From assembly GCA_947448675.1 (NCBI GenBank), contig CANFOR010000098.1:1-10046 (forward strand): 10,046 nucleotides of DNA. The letters run 5' to 3'. The notes under the pieces are model-generated. The model was not told the origin of the DNA. It was given only the letters and a program-made list of their open reading frames with translations, and made no database searches. The stretch comes from Betaproteobacteria bacterium (lineage in GTDB: Bacteria; Pseudomonadota; Gammaproteobacteria; Burkholderiales; Burkholderiaceae_C). Below, piece by piece: positions 1 to 8,300 of this stretch. The stretch's first letter is position 1, and each line of letters starts with the position of its first letter. The translations under genes and the position numbers were made by a program.

Positions 1-533
1 AGGGCCTTGGCATAGCGCTGCTCAATGGGGGTGTCAAAAATCAGGGCGGCGTCGGCACCCACGGTGAGCCAACTGTTCTCAGACAGCTCGGACTCCAACT
101 GCCCTTCGCCCCAAGAGCTGTAGCCCAGCGAGATGAACACGCGGCGTGGGCCCGCTCCGGTAGACAAGGCTTCGAGCACGTCTTTGGAGGTAGTCATCTC
201 CAGGCCACCGGGGATGGTCATGGTAGACGCGTAAGCCGACTCGGCGCCCGAGGTCATGGGCTCGTGCAGCACAAAGCCGCGCTCGGTTTGCACCGGGCCA
301 CCGTGAAACACCGGGGAGGCGCTGAGGTCGTCGCGTCGCAGCGGTAAATCGACTTTGTCGAACAGGCCTTTGAGCATAATCTCGCTGGGTTTGTTGATGA
401 CCAGGCCGAGTGCACCGCGCTCGCTGTGTTCGCACAAATACACTACCGATTTAGCGAAGACTTCGTCTTCCACCCCAGGCATGGCAATCAAGAAGTGATG
501 CGTTAGGTTAATGGGGGCAGAATCCGCAGACAT
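1..533 (-). CDS. yqgE: YqgE/AlgH family protein (UPF0301), 3' end cut by window edge
   Basis: Reading the minus strand from the ATG at 533 gives an open frame to the left edge (177 complete codons). It begins MSADSAPINLTHHFLIAMPG and continues with the UPF0301 hallmarks: a VVYLCEHSERGALGLVINKP-type block at about residues 29-48, an HGGPVQTERGFVLHEP block in the middle, and GYSSWGEGQLESEL followed by WLT near the end. The frame is still open at base 1 after FDTPIEQRYAKAL, so probably only about 10-25 residues are missing. The family is small, cytoplasmic and of unsettled function; the name AlgH comes from a proposed role in alginate regulation in Pseudomonas. The start is firm, because an in-frame TAA lies three codons upstream (543-545) and the HHFLIAMP block matches the N-terminus of E. 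coli YqgE. No Shine-Dalgarno is visible before this ATG. In many proteobacteria ruvX/yqgF follows directly, which would be off the left edge (inference). It is transcribed divergently from the photolyase gene. Confidence 0.93.
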   Translation of the reverse strand, partial: MSADSAPINLTHHFLIAMPGVEDEVFAKSVVYLCEHSERGALGLVINKPSEIMLKGLFDKVDLPLRRDDLSASPVFHGGPVQTERGFVLHEPMTSGAESAYASTMTIPGGLEMTTSKDVLEALSTGAGPRRVFISLGYSSWGEGQLESELSENSWLTVGADAALIFDTPIEQRYAKA

Positions 534-539
534 GCGCTG

Positions 540-545
540 ATTTTA
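540..545 (-). promoter_or_regulatory. Possible -10 box for yqgE (TAAAAT)
   Basis: On the minus strand TAAAAT matches the sigma-70 -10 consensus at five of six positions and is preceded by TG-rich sequence (CTCTG). Initiation about 7 bases downstream would fall at or next to the A of the yqgE ATG at 533, which would give a leaderless message. No good -35 hexamer is seen at the normal distance, so the call is weak. Confidence 0.22.
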
Positions 546-591
546 CAGAGCTTGACCCTGGCCCCGCCGCCGGGCCCGAAAGAAGACCAAG

Positions 592-597
592 AAAGGG
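592..597 (+). promoter_or_regulatory. Ribosome binding site for the photolyase, supporting a GTG start
   Basis: AAAGGG lies 6 bases before the GTG at 604, a normal spacing. The alternative in-frame ATG at 634 has no comparable purine run at a suitable distance (upstream is ATAGCGGCTTA). This favours the GTG start, which adds ten residues before the conserved WFRRDLR block. That compares with about five residues at the same place in E. coli PhrB. Confidence 0.6.
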
Positions 598-603
598 CAG
601 TTT

Positions 604-2199
604 GTGCCAAAGCAAAGCTTCCATAGCGGCTTAATGTGGTTTCGCCGCGACCTGCGTGTGCAGGACAATGCAGCCCTAAGCCACGCGCTGCAACACTGCG
701 CGCAAGTGCACTGCGTGTTTGTCTTCGACACGGCCATTTTGCAAGACCTGCCGCGCCAAGACCGGCGCGTGGAATTCATCCGTGAGTCTTTGCTGGAGCT
801 AGACGCCGCGCTGCGCCAACTTGCCGCTCAAGTGCAGCCAAGCTATCTTGGTACAGCTGGCACGGCAGACCAGCCTGGCGCGGGCTTGATCGTGCTGCAC
901 GCGCTGGCCGAGAGCGCAGTTCCGCTACTGGCCCACAGCCTGGGTGTGCAAGCCGTGTTTGCCAACCACGACTACGAGCCCCTTGCCCTGGCGCGCGACG
1001 CGGCGGTGCGCGGCGCACTGGCCAATGCGGGCATAGCGTGGCACAGCTGCAAAGATCAGGTGATTTTTGAGCGCGAAGAAGTGCTGACGCAAATGGGCCG
1101 CCCCTATGGCGTGTTCACGCCCTACAAAAATGCCTGGCTAAAAAAACTGCAAGCATGCGACACCCTGGCCCACCCGGTAGCGCAACATGCAGCAGCGCTG
1201 GCGCAGCGGCCTGCGCCAGAAGAAGTTCTGCGCACACTGAGCGTTCTGGACGCACCTGCCGTGCCGAGCGAAGTCGCATCGAGCACCCATACCCGCAGCC
1301 TGCCGGGCCACGTACCCAGCCTGCAAGAACTGGGTTTTGAGCCCAGCAATTTGGCTTCCCTCAAAGTGCGCTGCGGTGCTGCTGGTGCGCAAGCCTTGCT
1401 GCAAGATTTTTTGCCGCGCATGGCGCAGTACCAGGCTGCGCGCGACTTTCCGGCGGTCAAAGGGCCGAGCTATTTGAGCGTGCATTTGCGCTTTGGCACG
1501 GTGTCGATTCGCCAACTGGTGGCGCTGGCCCTGCCCTTGGTGCAACAAGGCAACCAGGGCGCGGCCACATGGTTATCGGAGCTAATTTGGCGCGATTTTT
1601 ATTTTCAAATTTTGGCTAACTTCCCGCAGGTGGCCAGTGGCAGTTTTAAACGCGAATACGACGCCATTCACTGGGAACACGGCAAACATGCACTGGCCTT
1701 GTTTGCCGCTTGGTGCGAGGGCCGCACCGGCTACCCGCTGGTGGACGCGGCCATGGCGCAGATCAACCAAACAGGCTACATGCACAACCGCCTGCGCATG
1801 GTGGTGGCAAGCTTTTTGTGCAAAGACCTGGGGCTGGATTGGCGCTGGGGCGAGCGCTATTTTGCGCAGCATTTGATCGACTTTGACCTGGCTGCCAACA
1901 ACGGTGGTTGGCAGTGGGCCAGCTCCAGCGGCTGCGACGCGCAGCCCTACTTTCGCATCTTCAACCCGTTGAGCCAAAGCGAAAAGTTTGATGCCCAGGG
2001 CAAGTTCATTCGGCGCTACCTGCCGCAGTTGGCAGCGCTGCCCAACGAGGCCCTGCACGCGCCCTGGTTGGCCAGTAGTTTTGACTTACTGGCCGCGGGT
2101 GTGAAGCTGGGCCAGAACTACCCCCGGCCCATTGTCGACCATGCTCAGGCCCGCTTGCGCACGCTCGAGCGCTACGCTTGCGTGAAAAAGTCCGTTTGA
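604..2199 (+). CDS. phrB: Deoxyribodipyrimidine photolyase (class I CPD photolyase)
   Basis: A complete 531-residue cytoplasmic flavoprotein that uses blue/near-UV light to split cyclobutane pyrimidine dimers in DNA. The N-terminal alpha/beta antenna domain opens with MWFRRDLRVQDNAAL (residues 11-25) and carries NHDYEP, whose E125 sits where folate-antenna enzymes have their ligand Glu. The C-terminal helical FAD domain has ELIWRDFY (E326, W329: dimer-pocket residues in E. coli), GYMHNRLRM, and ANNGGWQW (N432, the Asn near FAD N5). The electron-transfer tryptophans are all present by motif: W436 (NNGGWQW), W413 (DWRWGERYF) and W357 (AIHWEH). The C-terminus follows the family pattern PYFRIFNP...FIRRYLP. 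At 531 residues it is longer than E. coli PhrB (472); the extra length is mostly in the interdomain stretch at about residues 195-260. The start is GTG with a good ribosome binding site. It is divergent from yqgE and convergent with chpA, so it is probably a single-gene unit. A cryptochrome role is less likely given the intact repair residues. Confidence 0.96.
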   Translation: MPKQSFHSGLMWFRRDLRVQDNAALSHALQHCAQVHCVFVFDTAILQDLPRQDRRVEFIRESLLELDAALRQLAAQVQPSYLGTAGTADQPGAGLIVLHALAESAVPLLAHSLGVQAVFANHDYEPLALARDAAVRGALANAGIAWHSCKDQVIFEREEVLTQMGRPYGVFTPYKNAWLKKLQACDTLAHPVAQHAAALAQRPAPEEVLRTLSVLDAPAVPSEVASSTHTRSLPGHVPSLQELGFEPSNLASLKVRCGAAGAQALLQDFLPRMAQYQAARDFPAVKGPSYLSVHLRFGTVSIRQLVALALPLVQQGNQGAATWLSELIWRDFYFQILANFPQVASGSFKREYDAIHWEHGKHALALFAAWCEGRTGYPLVDAAMAQINQTGYMHNRLRMVVASFLCKDLGLDWRWGERYFAQHLIDFDLAANNGGWQWASSSGCDAQPYFRIFNPLSQSEKFDAQGKFIRRYLPQLAALPNEALHAPWLASSFDLLAAGVKLGQNYPRPIVDHAQARLRTLERYACVKKSV

Positions 2200-2221
2200 G
2201 CGTTTACGGATGGATTTTTAG

Positions 2222-2244
2222 GCCGTTTTACCCTTAAAAACGGC
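2222..2244. repeat. Inverted repeat: 8-bp stem, 7-base loop, after phrB
   Basis: GCCGTTTT (2222-2229) is the exact reverse complement of AAAACGGC (2237-2244), with loop ACCCTTA. It starts 22 bases after the phrB stop codon and could help end transcription of phrB or of chpA from the other side. Neither side is followed by a clear T-run, so it is not a textbook intrinsic terminator. Confidence 0.6.
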
Positions 2245-2251
2245 TGGAAGG

Positions 2252-2266
2252 CGCATGAAATATGCG
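2252..2266. repeat. Short inverted repeat, 5-bp stem
   Basis: CGCAT (2252-2256) and ATGCG (2262-2266) are complementary around the loop GAAAT. The right arm overlaps the outer arm (GCGT, 2264-2267) of the larger hairpin that follows, so the two structures would compete in RNA. It is short enough that chance is possible. Confidence 0.35.
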
Positions 2267-2298
2267 TAGGCAGCTATAAAAAATATAGCTGCCCACGC
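2264..2298. repeat. Strong palindromic hairpin, candidate dispersed intergenic repeat and bidirectional terminator
   Basis: GGCAGCTATA (2269-2278) and TATAGCTGCC (2284-2293) form a perfect 10-bp stem around an A5 loop. After one mismatch (A2268/C2294) the stem continues with GCGT (2264-2267) pairing to ACGC (2295-2298), so the whole element is two inverted copies of a unit like TATAGCTGCCYACGC. It lies midway between the convergent ends of phrB and chpA. From memory, intergenic repeats containing an ATAGCTGCTTRCGC-like core are common in Comamonadaceae; membership of that family is inference. No T-tract follows on either strand. Confidence 0.7.
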
Positions 2299-2333
2299 CC
2301 GCGCGCAAAGCTTCTTAGTCCCAGCGCAGCGCT

Positions 2334-5300
2334 TTAAACCGCTTCGAACAAGGCACAGTAGTGCTTGACCAAGCTCATCAGCTCTTCTTCAGGATAGGGC
2401 TTGCCCAAGTAGTGGTTGACGCCTAGCTCTTTGGCATGCTCGCGGTGCTTCTCGGCGATGCGCGAGGTGATCATGATGATGGGCAGGTCGTGCAAACGCG
2501 CGTCGCCGCGGATGTTGCGCGCTAGGTCAAAGCCGTCCATGCGCGGCATTTCGATGTCGGACAAAACCACCGCCGGACGCTCGTCTTGCAAACGCTCGAG
2601 CGCCTGCAAGCCGTCGGCAGCCAAAGCGACGCGGAAGCCCTCACGCACCAGCAAACGCTGGGTCACGCGGCGCACAGTGATGGAGTCGTCTACCACCAAG
2701 ACCAAAGGGATTTGCGCTGCCACCGGCAGGGCCAGGGCATGGTTGGGCTTGCCCTCTAGCATGTGCGGCTCGGCGTGGTCGGCGCTCAGGGCCCGAGCCC
2801 GCTCGCCGTACACCGTGGCCAAGGCCACCGGGTTGTAGATCAGCGCCACCGCCCCAGATGCCATAACCGACATGCCGGCCAAACCGGGCAAGCGCGCCAG
2901 TTGAGGGCCGAGGTTTTTCACCACCACCTCTTGGTTGCCCAGCACCTCGTCTACGTGCATGGCCACCCGCTGGGCGGCGCTGCTGAAGATCACCACCGGA
3001 ATGGTTTTGCCCAGGGCTTCTTCACTGCGGGCCGAGGCTTGTAGCAAGGCGCCCGACCAAAAGAAAGGCACTTCGCCGTCGGCCAAGGTATAGCGGCCGG
3101 TGTTGTAGGCCTGTTGCACGTCTTTGGGGGTGGCGCGCAACACCGTGGCCACCACGTTGGCTGGCACGCCCACGGTGAGTTTGCCCGCGCGCAGCATCAC
3201 CACCTGGGTGACGGCGGTAGTGAGGGGCAGTACCAGTTTGAAGCTGGTGCCTTGGCCGACTTGGGTAGCCGTTTCAATGCGCCCACCCAAGGCGTTGACC
3301 TCAGAGCGCACCACGTCCATGCCAATGCCACGGCCCGACAGTTCGGTGACCTGGGCGGCGGTACTGAAGCCGGGCGTAAAAATTAAATTGGCAGCCTCGG
3401 CATCGCTCAAACTTTGGCCCGCTGCAAGCAGACCTTGGGCCAGGGCTTTCTCGCGGATACGAGGCAGGTTCAGGCCCGCGCCGTCGTCGCGGAACTCGAC
3501 CGAGACGTCATTGCCTTCTTGGCGAAGGTCGATGCTGATAACGCCGCTGGCGTCTTTGCCCGCAGCGCTGCGCCCGGCGGCGTCTTCAATGCCGTGGGCT
3601 ACGCAGTTGCGCAGCAGATGCTCAAAGGCGGGCGTCATGCGGTCGAGCACGCCGCGGTCCATTTCAATCGAGCCACCAATGATGTCAAGCTTGACTTGTT
3701 TACCGCTGTCTTTAGAGGCTTGGCGCACCACCCGGTAGAGGCGGTCGGAGATGCCTTCAAACTCGACCATGCGGGTGCGCAGCAGGTCGCGCTGCAGCTC
3801 GCGGGTTTGGCGCGCCTGTGCGATCAGGTCGTCTTCAGTGGACTCTACGGTGCGCTGCAAATTGCGCTGCACGGTGGCCACGTCGTTGACCGACTCGGCC
3901 ATCATGCGGGTGAGCTCTTGCACGCGGGTGAAGCGGTCGAACTCTAGTGGGTCAAAACCCTGGGCGGAGTCTTTGGCTTGGGCCAAGCGCGACTGCATTT
4001 GGCTTTCGGCCTGCAGCTCAATGTCGCGCAGTTGGGCGCGCAAACGGTCTAAGTTGCCCGTGAGGTCGCCCAAGGAGCCACGCAATTGGCTCAGCTCGGT
4101 CTCTAGCCGGGTGCGGGTAATCATGACTTCACCGGCTTGGTTGACCAAACGGTCGAGCAGCTGCGAACGCACCCGCACCGACTGCCCGGCCCCGGCTTGC
4201 ACGACCGTGTTTTGCGCCATGCTGGGCATGGTACGCAGTGGCAGGCCCGAGATGTTGGTTGGCATGGCTGCGGACGCGGCCTGCACCAGCGCTAGCGGGG
4301 CATGGGGCGTGATTGAAGCTGGCTGTAGCGCAGGCTCTGCAGACACTGCTACCCGGCGGCTGTCGATGCTAGCAGCCGACCCTGGTGGCGCTGGCTGGCT
4401 GACAAACACAGTCGCGGGAGCAGCTTCTGGGTGGCGCAGAAGCTGCAACACGGCTTGCATGGTGTCAAAGCGGTGCAGTAAAGGCTCGAGTTGGGCCGAC
4501 GCCAACTCGGCCGAACCGATGCGCTCGATGCGCGACTCCATGCGGTGGGTGAGCTCGCCCAAGCGCAGCGCACCCGCGAGGCGGGCGCTGCCTTTTAAGG
4601 TATGCAAAACGCGCAAGATACTGGCGCGGGCGTCTTGCTGGCTGGGGTGATCGACCCACTGGCGCAAGGCGCTGCCCAGCTGGGGCATGAGCTCAGCTGC
4701 CTCTTCGTCAAAGATGGGAAAGAGATCGGGGTCGAGCGCGTCGAGCACGTCGATGTCGTTGTCTTCGTCGTCGGCCAAAGGGTCGGCAAGCTGCTGCGCC
4801 AAAGCCTGGCCCGCACTGGCACTGGCTGGGGTACGCAGGGCCACAGGCTCTAGCGCATGCAAAACCGGCACGGTTTCCATGACCAGGGCAGCAGGGCTAG
4901 TTGTGGGCGGCGGTACCGTCAACACGGCTTCGTGGAGTGTGACCACAGGCGCAAGCAGCGGCTCAGCCTTTGATACCCGCGCTGGCGTTGGCGCTGGCGC
5001 GGCTTCGTATACCTGTGCAACAGGCTCAGGGGCTGAAGGAATGAGTTGCAAAGTCTTGAGGCTGGCCAGCACATCGGCGCGGGCTTCTTTCAAGAAGCCC
5101 GCTGCAAATTGGTGCAGCAAATGGCGAATTTCTTCCGCCGCTTGGGCGCACACTGCTGCTCGCTCTTCGGTGCCACCCGCGATCATTTGCAGATGCTGCA
5201 AACTGTGCTCCAAAGCACGTGCCAGTTCGGACAAGGACGCAAAGCCCACGGTAGCCGAGCTACCGGCCAAGGAATGCGCAAAACCAATGCAAGTGTCGGG

Positions 5301-8300
5301 CACGGGCCGGTGCAATTCCAAAGCCCATTCGCCTAGCTCGTTGAGCAAACGGCGCGACCACTCGTCGGCCTCGTTCAAATAGACGTTGTACAGAGCCAAG
5401 CCTATGCGCAGCGAACCAATGATTTTGACAGGCTCGTCACTGTGCGTGGGATCTTCAACTGGAGCAGACACCACGGCATGTAAAACGTAAGCAGGCTTGC
5501 TTTGAATGGGTTCTGCTGGCTTTGGTTGTGCTTGAGCAGGCTCAGCTTGGGCGACTTCAGGCGCGGCTGCTTGCGCTATCACTGTGGCAACAGGCACAGC
5601 CAAGACTGCGGCGAGCGGCGCAATAGCGTCGGGCTCGATGGCGTGATGCACGGTAACGGCCGGGGCTGGCGCGCTGTGCAACACCTGCGTTGGCTCTAGC
5701 AATGGTGCGGCAGACGTTGGCGTGGGCTCGTCGTGCGTCTGAGCCTGGGCAAACAACGCATCGATTTCTTGTGGGCTCAATGCAGCGACTGTATCGACAG
5801 AAGGGGCCTGGGCGGCATGCGGTTCTTGCGCGTTGTCGGGTAGGTCGAGATCGAGATCAAAGGAGAAATCGTTCAAGTCATCCAATGACTCAGCAGCCTG
5901 CGGCAAGGCTGAAAGCACCGCGGGTTCTGGCGCGGGGAATGAGGCGGCGCTCAGGTGCTCGAAATCAACCTCCAAAGCCATGGGATCCGGTAGGTTCGTG
6001 TCCAGCAGCGCGGCATTGTGCGCATCGGCGGACGGCGCTGCAGGTTCGGGCAAACCTAGCTCGAAATCGAAGTCAATATCCGCCAAGTCGAGGTTTGCAA
6101 GCTCGGCATTCGGAGCAGCTGCAGGCCAAACGATCGGCTGCAAAGTTCCCTGATTGCGCATCTGGTCGGCGCTGGTAGAAATGGCAGCGGCGGTCCAGTG
6201 TTGATCGGTGCCCGCAGCAATGTCGCCAGCCCATTGCGCGAACGCGTCAAAGGTCTGACTACACAAGTGCAGCAGTGGTTCCGTAGCCGGTTTTTGATCG
6301 GCTAACCAAGTGTTAAGCACTTGTTCCATTGACCAAGCCGCATCACCAAAAACTGGCAACTCCACCATGCGTGAACTGCCTTTGAGGGTGTGGAAAGCCC
6401 GGCGCAGAGTGGTGAGCTCGCTGACTTCGGCAGATGCCGTATGCAGAGCTTGCACAGCAACTCTACCACCGGCGATAACCTCAGCGGCTTCTTCTAAAAA
6501 GATGCCGCGCAAATCGTCTTCTTCAAAATCGACTGCCGCTTGCGCGGGCTCTAAAACGACTGGCGCGGGGCTGGCGCTGGCAACGAAGGCGTGCAAGGCT
6601 TGGGCGCTAGCGGCGGAAGGGGCGCCTCCTCCTTCATTGCTCTGCGTGTGGATGACCTCAGAGGCTTCGCGAGCGGCTTGTGCCAAAGCAGTGTTGTCGT
6701 CTAAAGCGGCATGGGTGGCCAGGGCCTCTAGCAGATGCCCCATATCGGGGGCCATTGCATTACCAGCATCGTGCACCAAGGCCAAGGCTTCCATCGACAG
6801 GGTTTGGGTCGTGGAATAAGACGTCGCGGTTGCGGGCAGATTGGCGGCTACGGCATGCGCGTCCAGTACCGCTGGCATGCTGCGACCCATCAAGGGCTTG
6901 AGCTCGTTGGTTTGTGCGTCATACACAAACAGTTTTTTGGCCAAGGCAGGCTGGTAGCTCAGCATGTCGATCAAGAAACCCAAGGCACCCAGGTTGTTAC
7001 CGAGTTGATCGAAGGTGCCTGCTTCACGCGCACGCGCCTCGTCAATCTCGGTGACCAACATGGCTTCTACGCTGTCGCGCATACGGCCTACCGCCTGTGT
7101 TGCATGGTCTAAGCCCAGTACCGACAGTACGCCGCGCATTTGGGCCAATTGGTCGGGTACGCGCTGCAAGCTGTTTTTGTCTTGCGGATTGCGGAAGAAC
7201 TGGTCGAGCGATTTTTCAAGCTCGCCAAGCGACAGCTTCAGCTCACCGACCACACTGCCCATGGTTTGCTTGTCGCTGACGCGGCGGTAGAGGTCTTCCA
7301 TCCACGACTCAAGGGGCTGGGGCGCGTGGCCACTGGCCACAGAGTCCAAGCGCTGGGCCAGATGCGTCGTGCGCTCGCTTAAATACGGGTCATTCGGGTC
7401 GAGGTCCTGAAAGGCGGCCTCTAGGTACAAAATAGATGTCGCCACCTCCATGCCCAAGGGGGCGCTGGGGGCTTGCCCGGTGCGGACTACTGTCTCGATG
7501 CAACGCGTGAGGGCTTGTGCAAAGTCGGTGCTGCTGGGGTGCAACTTGGTGATGGACTCGCTCACCAAACTGAACTGGTCGGTGAGTGACCTGAATTTTT
7601 GCGTGTCGCCACCCGCCAATGCAGTCCAGCTTTCTTTGGCGGCAGCAATGCGTTTACGCGCTTGTGCCAAGACTACAGGGTCAAAGCGCCCAAAGCTGGC
7701 TTCTAAATATGCCACGGGCTGGCTGCGTGCTAGCCCATAAGCTTGCCTTACGGCCTCCAGCAGGGGGGTGAAACCGTTGGGCAACTGCTTGGCTTGCGAA
7801 CAAAAAAACAGCAAGTCATGGGCCAAGCGATCCGACAAACTGGTTTCGCCACGGGCCAAACTGGCGTACTGCAAGAGTACGCGTGGTAGCACACGCTTGA
7901 CGTACAGATCTACAGCCAAACAACGGGCACCAATGGCTTGAAAACATGCCGCCATTAAAGCTAAAAATGTAGCGACGTGAAGCTGCTCGGCACTGCGCGC
8001 TAAGGCAGCACATTGCTCAGCCAATTCGGTACTTAATGCGGGCTGCGCGCCTTGCATGATTTGCAACACAGCACTGTCAAGCTGGGTGCGCGAAATGGCA
8101 TCAAAGCCATGGCTAGCCCCTGTAGGCAAAGCTACATTCAGCCATTGCCATGGCACAGGCCATAAATCCGCAGGGTGAATGCGATCGGCCTTCACCACCT
8201 CTTGTACTTCACGGTACTGCGAAAACAGCGCTACCGGCGAAACCGGCTTTCCTGCCAGTAAAACCTCAAGGTATTCGGTAAGCGCGAATCCGGCGCGCTC

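Noticed and set aside
79..435. 118-codon minus-strand open frame within yqgE.
   Set aside because: It overlaps the conserved YqgE frame on the same strand in another frame and has Arg-rich composition without any recognisable family.
552..557. TTGACC as a -35 box for phrB.
   Set aside because: The expected -10 region 17 bases further on is CCGGGCCCGAA-like and has no TATAAT resemblance, so a promoter cannot be supported from this hexamer alone.
604..2199. Photolyase as a (6-4) photolyase or DASH cryptochrome.
   Set aside because: The ELIWRDFY, NNGGWQW and GYMHNRLRM motifs and the tryptophan triad closely follow E. coli-type class I CPD photolyase.
2222..2310. Classical rho-independent terminator for phrB or chpA.
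   Set aside because: The stems are convincing, but neither strand has a T-run directly after a stem. They are listed as inverted repeats.
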